This document shows positions 35,724-50,700 of a DNA stretch of 64,000 nucleotides, in pieces. The translations under genes were made by a program, and so were the position numbers. The stretch lies in the NCBI GenBank assembly GCA_017645305.1, contig JAGCPD010000002.1, positions 1-64,000 on the forward strand. The letters run 5' to 3'. Numbering within the stretch: the first letter of the stretch is position 1; each line of letters starts with the position of its first letter. The notes beneath the pieces were generated by a model. It was not told the origin of the DNA and did no database searches. It worked only from the letters and a program-made list of their open reading frames with translations. The stretch comes from Bacteroidaceae bacterium. GTDB taxonomy: Bacteria > Bacteroidota > Bacteroidia > Bacteroidales > Bacteroidaceae.

Positions 35724-38700
35724 ATGAAAACACCCTTTTTGAAGCAGTTTTTTATTGCCCTCCTGATGCTGGTTTTCGGGAGCGGTGCGGCCATGGCACA
35801 GGTATCAGATGGCTTGTATAACATCATAATTAAAGACGACAATAGTGGTACCATCACTAATGTTTACATGTGTCCTTCTCTTGAAAACAAAGAAGCAGGA
35901 AAGCCTTGGGTATCTGGATGGAATGCAACCACCTTTGATAAAACAGTAAGCGGGACTCATTACACTTTTAATGCCACCTATTTTTCATGGGTTGTTAAGC
36001 AGGTGACAGTGAATGAACAGACTTACTATTACTTGATTAATGTCTATACAAACCAATATTTAGTATGGGAACATTATACCAGCGGAACTGCCAGAGCTGT
36101 ACACTTGGAAACAAAAGCATCAGCCCCCACTCAATCTAACGAAAAATGTTTCTATTCTTTCTATACCAGCGGCGGAAAAACATACATACACCCCGATCAA
36201 TGTACTGATGGCAACACACGAGGATTAAATTATAAGGGTAATTTTAGCTCTACCGACAATCTTCAACACAGAGATGCTAATTATCGAGGTCTGATACAAT
36301 TCTATAATGGTACTGATAACGTAATTCAGTCCACCCTCCTTAGTGCCCCAGAAATCAGCGATGCGTCGGCAGCGACGGGCAAGGCAACTGTAACCGACAA
36401 CAACGGCTTACCTGCGGGCTACAATATCCGCTATACTACCGATGGCAGCAACCCTACTGCCACCAGTGCCATAATGGCTGCCGATGGCTACGAGGTGACA
36501 ACATCTTGTACTCTCAAAGCCGTGGTGGAGCGTTACGGGGTTGTGCTTACCGCAGTGGCCACCAAAGAGCTTACTCCCGCTCCCTGTGCTACGCCAGTCA
36601 TCAGTTTTGACTACACCACCTCGATGGTTTCTATTACCTGTGCCACATCAAGCACCACCATCTATTACACTACAGACGGAAGTACCCCCACTACTTCCAG
36701 CACAGAATACAACGGAGCTTTCTCCGTCACCGGCCCCACTACTGTAAAGGCCATTGCCACCCGTACCGGTTTCCCCGACTCCGAAGTTGGTACGCTGGCT
36801 ATCAGTCAGGTTGCCACACCGACCATTCAGAACAACGGCAGCAATGCCATCTCTATCACCTCGACTACACCAGGTGCCATCATCTATTACACGACCGATG
36901 GCAGCACTCCTACCACCTCAAGTAGCCAGTTCACTACACCCTTGTGGGAGGATGTCAGCAATAAAACCATCAAAGCAATCGCCGTCAAGGCAAACATGAT
37001 TACCTCAGAAGTAGGTAGCGGCCAGGTAAAGCTGAAGTGCGAGCCTCCCGTCATCTCAAGAGATGGAATGTCGTTTACCCTTTCTTGTAGCTATCCTACC
37101 AGCGCTAATCTTTGGTACACCATAGGCGGTAGCACTCCTGACGTGCCATATGCCAATACCCCTGTAACATTCACCTCTGACCAATTGCCGGTGACTGTGA
37201 AGGCTGTGGCCAAACATGATGATTATACTGATTCCGAACCTGCGACTTTGACGCTCACTAAGGGAGAAGGAACTGCCGAGGATCCGTATTTGATTTACGG
37301 AGCCACAGACTTTACCAATTTTGTGAATGATGTCAACAACGGTACCGCATCTTCTGCCCATTACAAACTGTGTACAGATGTAAATGTCAGTGGCATCAGT
37401 GGTATTACGACAACTTTCAGCGGCTCATTTGACGGTGATTCACATGTCATCACAGGGCTTTCTAATCCCCTCTTCAGCACTGTCGATGGTGGTGTGGTAA
37501 AGAATGTCATCCTGGACGAAGTTGCCATTCCTACCGGCGGAACCAATGTGGGTGCCATTGCCAACGAAGTAGAGGGAACGGCCGACCATGTTGCCAGCAT
37601 CTACAACTGCGGTATTCTGTCCGGCAGCGTAACCGGCAGCGGCTATGTGGGTGGCATTGTAGGTCTGTTAGGTAACACTTCTGATAACGACAAATGCTAT
37701 GCCCGTGTCATCAACTGCTATAGCTATGCCACTGTAAGCGGAGGAACCTGGGGAGCCGGTATCGTAGGTTACAATGCCTTTGCATCCAAAGCTGGCAATC
37801 TGAGAACCATGGTGATGAACTGTATGTTCTATGGCGACATTACCAGCGGAGGGAATGTCTCCCCCGTCTATGGTGGATTGAACATCAATAACCTGAAACA
37901 TGCGTCAGACCGAAGCCAAGACGGTCTCAACACCTTCAACTACTATGCCTACGACGAACTGAAAACTGCTGACATAACCGCTTATAACTGTGCGCTGGCT
38001 ATTGAGGAGAAATACCTGAACCGCTTTGAGTTCTACCGTCTTCTCTTGAACAGCAACAAGAAGCTAGCAGCCCTTTATGCCACAGGTTCTGCCGAGAATG
38101 CAGACCAGAAAATGGCAAAGTGGGTATTGGAGACGGCAGACAGAACCAATGACACCCCATACCCCTATCCCATTCTGAAGGCGCAGGGCAAATATCCTTC
38201 TATTATCAACCCCGATTTCGAGCATGCGCCTGACAGTACCACCGTTGGTCGCAACAAGGGAGGCAAACTGGGAACAAAGACTTTGTCGGTAACCATCAAC
38301 AGTGTGGGTTCCAATGCACCTACTGGTGCCAGTATAACGAACGGTTCCCTTACCCTCATACGCACCGACAAGGACTTCGACCGCTTCAACTATAACTACG
38401 ACAAGGTGCAGTTGCCATACTACAACGATGTGGGTACAGGCAACTACACTGGTGGCAAGGTGGTGACCGGCTGGAAGATAACAGGCATTGATGCTGTTAC
38501 TGGTGACCCTTATACCTCGTCACACTACCCCACCACAGGAGTCAAGGATTACCCTTACCATAACTATGCCGACCGTAAGAGTTCCAACAAGGACCTGTAC
38601 AGTGTCAGCAATCGCGTATTCTCACAGGGAGCTTACTTTGATGTGCCCTACGGTGTGACCAGCATCACTATCGAGCCCTACTGGGGAGATGCAGCATACG

Positions 38701-41700
38701 TGGCCGATGAATATTACGATGTGGTATATCAAGCGACGGACAAAGATTATAATAAGCAAATGGTGACCCAATTAGGCCAACAAGTGGGTACCGGTGCCCA
38801 GTTTAACGGACAGACGATATACACCAACATCAGTGATGCTCTTGGTTCTCTCACTGGCAGTGGTACAACAGTCTATGACAAGGCTGTTGTGCTGGTGGGC
38901 AATCTGCACCAAAGCGGTGTGCCTTCTGCCGGAGGCACAGCCTTTACCGTGATGTCTGTGGATATGGACAACGACCATGAGCCTGACTATAGCATGATAT
39001 ACCATCATAATGGCAGACAGGCCGTTTCTCCCATCCGTTTTGATTTCCTAAACATCCCTGGTACGGCTCAGGCACAAAAGCCTAATGGTGCGTCACTCCT
39101 TCTCAATTTCACCATTTTCAAGACCAAAGGCTGGTTTGAGTTGACGAATACCAGTTTGGCATATTCCAATCAGGTAGAATATGAGAACACAGACGGTACT
39201 GGCGGCAAGGCTGATTCGCCCCTTATCCTCCTTGGTGGTGTTTTTGACCAGTTCGTATCAACGCAAAAGACTGCTGTCAACGGAAAGACCATCTACATCC
39301 ATGTGGGCGGCAATGTATGTATCAATTCGTTTGGCTTGGGTACGCACAGCGACGGTAGCTTAGGTACGCCCCATGTACCGGTATCGGTAACGGGCGGTGC
39401 ATACGACGGATTCTACCTTACCGGCACTTACAATCCGAATGCGACGGAAAAGGCTGACAATGCTGAATGTTACATTAGCGGAGGATACTTCAAGGAGGCT
39501 GCAGGTGCCTGCCAGGAGCCGATTAACGGCAATGTCCAGTGGCAGATCTACAACGCCGACATCGACAACTTCTTTGGTGGCGGTATCAACGATGCCAGAC
39601 CCATCAAGGGAACCATTACCACCGATATCTTCAACAGTCACGTAAGCACCTTCTGCGGCGGACCGAAATTCGGTAACATGACAGCAGGTAAAGCGGTTAC
39701 CACCAATGCCGAGGGATGTACCTTCGACGAGTATTTCGGTGCCGGCTACGGCGGTCTTTCCTATTCTAAGCAGAAGTATTACGATATAAGCGGCTACAAT
39801 TTCGACACAAACACAAATCCCTATCTCGCCGAGCGGGGTAAATACTACGACGGAGCAACCACAAACGCAAACAACAGTAAGCCTGACTATGGTAAGAAAG
39901 GACCCGGTGTAGCCACCGACTACGACTATGAGTTCTTTGTATGGTCCAGCGGTACTACGGGTGCCCGCGTCTATGTCAAGTTTGCCTCCTTCTCGTTGGC
40001 ACAGTGTGATGATGTGAATTCGACGCTCACGAGATGTACCATCAACCGCAATTTCTATGGCGGAGGCAGCTTAGGTAATGTAACTGGAACGGCCACCTCC
40101 GTTCTCGATGGCTGTACGGTACATGGCAATGTGTTCGGCGGAGGTTTTTCTGCCACATTACCCCCCATCAATGTAAGGACTGGAGACTATCAGAAAAATC
40201 CAAAATTCAACAGTGCCTCTGGTATGTTTGAGCCTGGTGTTTTCTCGACAACTGAAAAATTTACCTGGAAAAATGCAGCAGAGGCTGGCGTAACCCTGAC
40301 AAACGGCGGTTCCGGCAGTGACTTGTTAACAAACAAATACATCTATACCGATGTAGAACTGAATGCACTGGGACAGGTTGGTCAGACAGACCTGACCATC
40401 ACCGGCAACACTGTTGTGGAAGGCAAGATATTCGAGAAAGACGGTGAGGGAAATTATAATATTTCCGAGGTTACCGGCGGTGTGTTCGGTGGTGGCGATG
40501 AATCGGCCGTAAACGGCAATACCAAGGTGGATATCCAGAATACCGAAGCAACTGATGGTGTTCTGAATGTATTTGGCGGTGGTAATACGGCCGACGTACT
40601 CGGTAATACCGTAGTAATGATGACTGACGGAACCGTTAAGCAGGATGTCTATGGCGGTGGTAAGGGTGCTTCTACCGTTGTGAGCGGTGATGTTGCAGTA
40701 ACGATTGGTGCCAAGGATGGCGGCGGTGCCCTTAGCGGCTCAGGAGAGATTTCGGGCAATGTATATGGCGGTAGTGCCTTCGGTGCTGTGAATGCAACCA
40801 AGGATCCCGATACTAGTGTTCTTTCATTTACGGAAAACAAGAAAACGGATGTCAAGATCTACGGTGGTACGATGGGTAAAGTATTTGGCGGAGGTCTGGG
40901 AAAAGAGGAAAGCGGAACGCCCGAAGATCCCGGCTATGTAGCGCCTATTGCTGCCCAGAACTTCGGCAATACCACCATCACCATGGAAGGCGGTACGGTA
41001 AGCACGGCTGTCTATGGCGGTGCAAACGTTAATGGCGTGCTGCAGAAGGATGCCACCGTCACCATCACCGGCGGTACGGTGGGAACAGAGCCCGCCACAG
41101 AAAGCGACCCCATTACAGATGTTGTCTTTGGTGGCGGCTATGGTCAGCCAACACTCGTGGAGGGCTCTGTGGAGGTGAACGTCGGAACAGAGGGTCAGGC
41201 AACGGCAGGAGCCACCATCAACGGCCATGTATATGGCGGCAGTGCCGAGGGTAACGTAAACACGAGCAAACCCGCAAGCGAACTTGTCTTCAACGCTGAC
41301 AAGACGACGCACGTAAATCTCTTCAAGGGACTCATCAAAGGTAACGTCTATGGTGGCGGCCTGGGGGTAAAGGCAACCGGAACATACGGTACGCCAGGCT
41401 ATGACCCCGGTATTGCAGCATACGTGGGCGGTGATGTACGGGTGCTGCTGGACGGTGCAAAGCTGGCCATTACCTATTCCGGTACGAAGGAAGGAGAGGA
41501 TGACGACCGCACATTCTGGAGCGGACAGATATTCGGTTGTAACAACCTGAACGGTACCCCGAAGGGTCATGTGAAAGTACATGTGAAGCGGACCGTAGAT
41601 AGTGCGAAGTCTGATGAGACAGCTTTTGCAGCTCGTACCACCTACGATGTGGCTGCTGTCTATGGCGGCGGTAACAAGGCTGACTATGTGCCTGACAAGG

Positions 41701-44700
41701 CATTGAGCGGAGTCGAGAACGTTAAGAAGCAGGCTTATGCCGAGGTTATCATTGAGGGTTGCGGCCTGACCAGTATAGAATACGTCTATGGTGGCGGTAA
41801 TGCTGCTGCAGTGCCTGCCAGCGATGTAACCATCAAGGGAACCTATATCATCAACTATCTGTTTGGCGGTGGTAACGGTAAGAGCACCACAGATGCACCA
41901 GGCAACCCCGGTGCCGACATTGGTATCTATAAAGTTGGCAATACACCTACATACTATGGAACAGGTGTGGCCAAAACCACACTCTATGCCGGTAATATCC
42001 GCACGGTATTCGGCGGAAGTAACACCAAGGGTAACGTACATGGCGGTACTAAGATGCTGATGCCGGAAAAGCCATCTGGCTGGGATACCAATCCTAACGA
42101 ATATTGTTCTGTACTGGAAATCAAGAATATCTACGGTGCCGGTAACAAGGCTGAGCAGGACGGTGGTGTAGATCTGGTGTTGGGTTGTGTAACAGGTATG
42201 GAGAATGTATATGGCGGTGCAAATGCAGCTGATGTAAAAGGCGGTGTTAAACTGACTATTACCAGCGGTCACTTCACAAATGTGTTCGGCGGTAACGACC
42301 GTAGCGGCACCATACAGGGACCCATCACGCTGAACATTGAGGAGACGGCCTGTGACCCTGTCACAATCGACAACCTATACCTTGGCGGTAACCAGGCAGC
42401 CTACTCTATTTATGGATATAAGGATGTTTCAGGAACATTAACGGCAAGGACAAAGGCAGAATATGATGCACTGACTGCAGAACAGAAAACAGCTGAAGGA
42501 CTCCCGTATGCAGACCCCATCCTGAACGTAATTTCCTGCACCAGCATCGGTAACGTATTTGGTGGCGGCTATGGTGAAACCGCAGTCATGTACGGCAGCC
42601 CCACGGTGAACATCAACATGATGCCGGGTGCCCATGCAGAGGAGATTGACCGCGATGGCGACGACAATCCAGACGGTAACGCCAATGCTCTGGGTACCAT
42701 CGGCAATGTCTATGGCGGTGGCAGTGAAGCAGACGTTTATGGCGATGCTACCATCAATATCGGTACAGAAACTACCCTGACCCTGAACTCCATAGAAGAT
42801 GACCCTGAAACGACAGAAGTTCAGGAGAACGAATTCCCAGCCGAGGGAGCCCGCATCATCGGCAATGTCTATGGTGGTGGTTTGAGTGCCAGCGTATATG
42901 GTGACAGTGAGGTGAACATCGGAACCAAGGATTATACGACCACGGGGTACGAGGGTGTCAGCATCACAGGTAATGTCTTTGGTGGAGGACAAGGTGAGAC
43001 CACCAAGGTGAAGGGCAGCGTAGCCGTGAAGATTGGTGAGAAGATTGCCGACACCTATACTGGAAACGCAACCATCACGGGTGATATCTATGGCGGCTCT
43101 GCACTGGGTAGCGTGAATGCCGACGGCAGTCCGCTGGCGGCTACCGTGGATGCAACCACTGCGGTCACTTTAAATATAGGTACAGTCACTGGCAACATCT
43201 ATGGCGGCGGTTATGGTTATAGAGACGACCCGGGCAATGATAGCGACCATGACATCTTTGCCAATGTCTATGGCGAGGTAACCGTTACCATCAACAATGG
43301 AACGGTGTCGGAATCTGTCTATGGCTGCAACAACCTGAACGGTTCTCCCCAGGATGACGTAAATGTTGTCATTGCAGGCGGAACCATTACGAGCAATGTC
43401 TATGGTGGCGGTAACCTGGCAGCATACAATGGGGAGGATGAACTCAACGTAACCATGACGGGCGGATCGGCAACAGATGTGTTCGGTGGCGGTTTAGGTA
43501 CTACTGCCGTTGTTACCGGCAACACCGTTGTTGAAATCTCCGGCGGCTCTGTTACCCATGATGTATATGGCGGTGGAAGTGAGGCCGAGGTTATCGGCGG
43601 AACATCCGTAACATTAGGCGGTAGCGGTGCCATTGCCCATGATGTATATGGTGGCGGTAAGCTGGCAGGTGTACAAGGTGCTGTTGACGTTACGCTTAAC
43701 GCTGGTACGGTAGGCAATGACGTGTATGGCGGTGGTGCCCTGGCACAGACAAATACAGAATATAATGACAGCGGAGCTCCCCAGAACACCTATGTAACCA
43801 CTGTTACCCTGGCAGGTGCAACGGTTACGGGCAACCTCTATGGCGGTGGTCTGGGACGACTGGCTGCTGACGCAGTTCTTTATACCGCAGAAGACGAGGA
43901 AGTCATTGCCGGTACAAAATCAGTTGGAGATGTTAAGACTCCTGCCGTTGCAGCTGTTGAAGCCGATGTAAACGGAACGGTTACGGTAACCATTTCCGAC
44001 GGTGCGGCTGCCAATGTATTTGGCTGCAACAACCTCAATGGTTCACCGAAAAGCACTGTGGCGGTTAACATTACCGGCACGACAACCCCCACTCCCCCGG
44101 CAACCTACATCATAACTTCGGTATATGGCGGTGGCAATCTTGCTGAATACAATGGTACAGGCGGACTTAGTGTAACGATGTCGAACGGATATGTCAATGA
44201 CATATTTGGCGGCGGTTTGGGTGAAACGGCTGTTGTAAGGGGCAGTACCTCCGTCTCTATTTCCGGCGGTAGGGTTGCCCATGACGTATTTGGCGGCGGA
44301 AGCGAAGCCGATGTTACGGGAAGCGTGAACGTTGCCATCAGCGGCGGTAAGGTCGTTAACGATGTGTATGGCGGCGGTGCTCTGGCGAATACCAATACGG
44401 AAAACTGGGCAATCGGTGCCCTCAGCCCCGTTTATATTGACATAACCTCGGTGCTCACGGAAGGAACATCATCCGTTTACGGGTTATATACAAGGTCAGG
44501 CGATGTCTATACAGAAGTGACAGATGAAAATGCCAAAGCAGCAAGTGGCATCGCGTATTACGAGCAGAGAATGCTGCCCGGTGACTGGGCAGCGGGAAAG
44601 ACCTCGGCCAGCAACACCACTACAGTCACCCTGACGGGCGGTGTTATCGGTAACGTATATGGCGGCGGTCTGGGTGATTCCACCACCCCCGTATATGTAT

Positions 44701-47700
44701 TCGGAGACATAACGGTAAACGTGAACAAGCCTGCAGACATCACAGCCAGCGGTGGTTCGGGTGTAGCGTTTACATACAACGCAGAAACGCCAACCATTAG
44801 CGGTGTAAACTACACCGCAGTGCCCATGACGGGCAATGTCTTTGGCTGTAACAACATCAATGGTACTCCTTTGGGCAATGTTACAGTGGGTGTCTATTCT
44901 ACCAGACAGATAGACGAAAGTGACAATTATGTTGCGGGACACAGCCCTAACGGTGTGATTAAGACTTACGAGATTCAAGCGGTTTATGGTGGTGGTAATC
45001 AGGCCGACTACAAACCCGCTTTAGGAAAGGGAACCCATGTAATTATCGACGGTTGCGGCGAGACGAGTATTTTTGATGTCTATGGCGGCGGCAGTGCGGC
45101 CTCGGTACCTGCTACGGATGTCGTTATCTGGGGTTCTTATGATATCGGCTATGCTTTTGGCGGTGGCAACGGTTTCTATAAAGTAAAGAAGAATGGCGTA
45201 TGGGAACACAACCCCGGTGCCGATGTTACCGGTCTTGCAAAGATTACCTGCCACGGTGGCAAAATTGGTGAATTGTTTGGCGGTAGTGATGCCAAGGGTG
45301 ATTGCCGCAGCACAAGCTCTACCCAGGAGCAGTCGGGTTCCTGTCCGTTAGTCCTCACCAAGTTATACGGTGCAGGCAAGGAGGCCGACGTTGACGGTAG
45401 TGTGAATGTTGTCATTTCAGCCTGTACAGAAGGCAACTCTTCAATAGAATATGTCTGTGGCGGTTCTTACAAGGCTCATATCTCGGGTGATGTTACCCTG
45501 ACCATCACCAGCGGCTATTTCAAGAGTGTATATGGCGGCAATGACCAGCGCGGTGGTATCGGCGGTAATATCACGGTGAACATCGAAGAGACCGAAAACT
45601 GCGAAAAGCCCATTATCATCCAAAACCTTGTGGGCGGCAGTAACATGGCAGCCTATCCCGGTAAAGACAAGACCGATACCGATTTTCCGATTGACCCGGA
45701 GAATCCCCGTAAAATTACGGTAAATGTAAAGTCTGCCACCCGTATAGACAATATATTCGGCGGTAACTTCCTGGCACCTGCAGATGCCGACACCGAGGTG
45801 AACATCAATATGAACCGGGGAAACAAGGCCGGTCTGACAGGGGTTCCCCTTCCAGGTTTCTATACCGATGAAGGAGCTAATATCCCCGACAATATCACTA
45901 ATGTTACTATCAGTTACGATGAAGTTACCGGACTCACCGCCGGAGCTTCGTCGGTAGTTGGCTATTATACAAGGACTGGCGCTTCAGAGCCCTATACCTA
46001 TACAATGGCAGGAGGCTTGGCTCAGGAAGGAACCAAATATTATAAGCAGACGATAACAGGAGACATCAAGGCTGCAATCGGTACCATCGGCAATGTATAT
46101 GGCGGCGGTAACGAAGGCTTGGTAAGAGGTGATGCAACCGTCAATATCGGTACATCCTCCACGGTAAAAATCATGCAGCGTGACGGATCGGGAGAGATAG
46201 TGGCTGATAAGGATGGAAGCGGTAAAATTGAAACTATTTATTACGATGACAAGAATGTCCTGGGTGCCCATATTGACGGCGATGTCTTCGGTGGCGGTTA
46301 TTCATCGGACGTAACAGGTAACACTACGGTGAATTTCGGTACTGCGGAAGCTGACATCAAGACTGCTTTAGCTGCTTTAGGCAAAACTTACGAAGGTATT
46401 GAAGTTGGCGGTAGCATCTATGGCGGCGGTAGCAAGGCCGACGTGCTAAAGAACACCAGCGTAACGATGAGCGGCGGCTATGTCTTTGACGGTGTATATG
46501 GCGGCGGTCTGCATGGTTCAGTGGGAACGGTTAGTTCAAGAGATCCCCTCCCCGCAGGTCACCCGTCTCATACAGGCTGTCTTGGTGGCAAGCCGAATGA
46601 GTTTGCAGCGAACACAGGTAAGTGTACGGTTGTCGTTAACGGCGGTCAGGTAGGTCCTGCAGAAGTGGCGAAATCTGATGGCGGTATGCAAAACACGGCC
46701 CATTACTTTTTGGAGCCAGGCGAGGAAGGCTCTGTTGACGTCGGCTTCGTGTTCGGTGCCGGCCGAGGTGATGTCGAAGACCCAATTGCTGTGCCCGATG
46801 CCGATTTCCATACATACGTCTATGAAACGGATGTAACCATCGGCGGTTCAGCCCTTGTCATGGCTTCTGTCTATGGCGGCGGTGAAAACGGACGTGTACG
46901 CAACAACACCCTGGTAAAGATTGAGGGCGGCCAGATTGGTGTAGGAGAAGGAAAGACTACGCCCGTACTTGATGAACACGGTGATCCTGTTTATGACAAA
47001 TACGGTTACGCAAAGCACACACCCGTACGCTATGCCGATGAGGACTTTATCAATCCTGCCACTTCATCTGCAGATGTAATTGAAGCAAAAGCTGCAGCAA
47101 TGCCCGAATGCTCACATTACATTTTTGGAGCAGATGTGAATGGTGACGGCATAACAGACTACGTGCCTTTTGACCCATACTATGACGATTATACCTCTTT
47201 TATTAATGCTAACCCAGACTATAAGTTAGCCAGCACGGCACATCCTACTGACGGTAAAACCTACTACGGCTGCGTGTTTGGCGGCGGATCAGGTTACTAC
47301 CCATACGAGAGAGTAAGTGGCGAGGGCTATGAATGGCTCCGTTCGGCTGGTCTGGTGGAAGGTGATACCGAAGTGCAAATCAGTGGCGGTCATATCCTGA
47401 CCAACGTCTATGGCGGTAATGAATATACCGACGTAACGGGAACATGTACGATAAATATGTCCGGCGGTACAATCGGTGTGCCTCGTACACTGGCACAGAT
47501 TGCCGCAAATCCCGTTTCCTGCTACCTGTTTGGTGCGGGCAAGGGCGATCCGCGAAGACACTTCAACCAGTGGACCAATGTAGGCAATGTCGAAATTGAG
47601 GTATCGGGCGGTATCATCTACGGTTCTGTCTTTGGCGGCGGTGAGGACGGTCACGTGCTGGGTAATGTAACCACGACCATTAAAGAAACCGACCCGCTTA

Positions 47701-50700
47701 AACCTACGGTTATCGGCACCTGGGGTACCAGCTATGTTGATGGAAATGTCTTCGGCGGCGGTCGTGGCTTCACCGGTGAAGCACTGACGGCAGGTGTCGT
47801 ATCCGGCAATGTGAACCTTACGATTCAGGGTGGCCAGATGCTGGGCAGCATCTATGGCGGCGGACGACTGGCATCTGTGGGAACCTTCCTTGTACCTCCA
47901 GGCCATGAAAAATATGGCACATTGATTGCCGATGGTTATGATCAGGTCATCAAAATGAACATTGCCCCAAATGAAGATCCAAGTGTGGAAGATCCAGGAA
48001 AGACGCACGGTAGAATCCGTATCGACATCAGCGGCGGCACCGTCGGCAAGGAAGGCTTAATACACGAACATAGCGGTAACGTCTATGGCGGCGGAATGGG
48101 ACGACTCACCATTCTTGGCGGAAGTCCTAACCCGCTTTGGGCTATGCTGGCTATAGCAGAAAGGAGCACTGTCAACATAACCGGCGGTAATATCTACCGC
48201 AATGTATATGGCGGCGGTCAGTTCGGTACCGTCCGCAATGATACGCACGTGACCGTAGGCGGTACTTGGAATCCGGATACAGAAACCCTTACTCCGGGAG
48301 GAACAGGCACCATCTATGGCTCCGTCTTTGGCGGTGGTCTGGGTAGTGACGATAACAGCGATACCTATGAACGTATCATAGAAGTAACCGGCTATGCCGA
48401 GAGCAGGTATAAATACACCGCGATGCAATGGTCCGGCTGTGTGGGCGGCGATACATACGTGAACATCATTGGCGGCGCTGTTAAGAAGAATGTATATGGC
48501 GGTGGTGAGCTGGCATCAGTAGGCGTGATAAACTACAGTGTTGACGGAGAAGATAAATATAAGTACATTCAAAAACACGAAAATGTAAATACCAGCTTTG
48601 CCATGAGCTGGCCGTATGAACTTCCATATATACAGGGCGGCAAGACGAATGTAACCATCAGTGGCGGCAGAATCGGCACAAACGATGGCAGTAGCGGCTA
48701 TGTGTTTGGCGGTGGTAAGGGTAAAGTGGAATTAGGAATCACCGACATTAACCTGCATCGTTATACCGAAGCATTCCTTGCCAATGTCCGCGAAACCGAG
48801 GTCAATGTCAATTATTCTTCTACACCGGCCATCTCCGATTTAGAATCAGAATCCGGCAATTGCATTACCGGTGCAGTATATGGCGGTGGCGAGGACGGAC
48901 ATGTCATTGAGGATGCCGCTGTAAATATCACAGGCGGTCTTATCGGTATGAGCGTATATGGCGGCGGTAAGGGTATCGGTACCTATAAGGGATACCTGAG
49001 AGACACATCAACAGGAAACCTGAAAGCCGAAACAGAAGACCTCTACAGCTGGACAGCCGGCAAGGTCTATGGCAATACCACCGTTACCATGAGCAACGGA
49101 CATGTGGTGCGTAATGTCTATGGCGGTGGATACAATGCATCCATAGGCAAGGGTAACTATGCCAGCGGTTCTGACGACTACTATCCTGCCGGCTATGGCG
49201 AAACGCTGAATGGAAATAGTACAGATTCTGACAAGACTCTATGGGATAAAGGTAATTCCAACAGTACAGCCTTTAAGGAAAGCGGTTTAGCCACTGTCAC
49301 CATTACAGCCGGTACTATCGGTACTTCGGATGGCGTATATGAGGATATGCCTACCGGTATGGTATTTGGCGGTTCACGAGGAATGGCGGCACAAGATGTA
49401 GGCAGTCTCGCACCACGCCATGAATATGCCCCCAACTTCTATTTGGGATATGTCAACGAGACCCTTGTGACAATTGGCGATGCCACTCATTCTCCCCGTC
49501 TCTGGGGCTCTGTATATGGCGGCGGTCGTGACGGTCATGTGCGCCGGGATGCTCATACCATCATCAACAATGGCGAGATAGGCAAGACTTATGACTCGAC
49601 AGACGATAATATCATGTTACGCGGCAACGTCTATGGCAGTGGTTCCGGCTTGGGAAAATGGGATGCCACTCATCATGGTATGTCATCAGGTTCGGTAACT
49701 TGTAACACAACTGTCGATATCAAAGGCGGCATTATTCACCAGAACGTATATGGCGGCGGTACCATGTCAAGTGTCGGTCCTCCAAAGATTGATACCCCGG
49801 GTACGGAAGACATTGACTATGCCAGCCGCGCTATCACGCTTTGTCAAGTCAATGTCTGTGGCGGTACTGTCGGCACAACATCAGACTACGATGATCACGG
49901 GTACGGCGGTTGTGTCTATGGTGCCAGCCGAGGTGGTGATTTTGCAGAAGGCGAATTACCAGCAAACTTTGCCACTACTATTTGGACAGAAGTGAACATC
50001 AATCCTCATCCTACTGACCGCTCGAAGGATGTTGTTATCGCTGCTAACGTATATGGCGGTGGTGAGGCCAGCCATGTAAAGAAAGATACCGAGGTAAATC
50101 TGACTGGCGGAAAAATTATGTACGATGCTTACGGTGGCGGTAAGGGAATAAAGGCCAATGTAGGCGGCATTGCCGCCGATGTAGGCGGCAATACCACCGT
50201 GCTGCTGAACCAGGGTGTGGCTACTACTGCCAAGGGCTGCATCGTAAACAAGATCTTCGGCTGTAACGACATGAACGGTACGCCTAAGGGACATCCCCTG
50301 GTACATGTGTATGCCACACAGAATGCCAATACGAAAACCATTGCCGACAAGATTGGCCCACCTGCGTATGACGGAGCACAAGGCAAGGAGGAGGGCTACA
50401 TAGCTTATATGACCCGCCTGATTGGCGAGGCAACCGTAAGCGGAGGACTCTCCGGTAGCAATCCCGTTATTACAGCAGGCAATACTGCCATATCAGGAAA
50501 GGTGGAAGGAAGTCTGACAGATGGGGAAAAGACAGCCATTACAACTGCTGCCAAGAACATCATCGCTGAGTTAGAGGCAATGCATAGATACGATGTGGAG
50601 GCTGTCTATGGCGGTGGTGACCTGGCCGACTTTGTTCCTACGGACGCAAGTTCCGAAGATCCAGTACGAAAAGCAGCCGCCCGTACAGAGGTCATCATTG

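Noticed and set aside
40824..42272. Antisense frames of up to 500 codons across giant gene 2 (also 50571-52082 and 55080-56039)
   Set aside because: They follow the repeat structure of the sense gene and change with it; all look like shadows.
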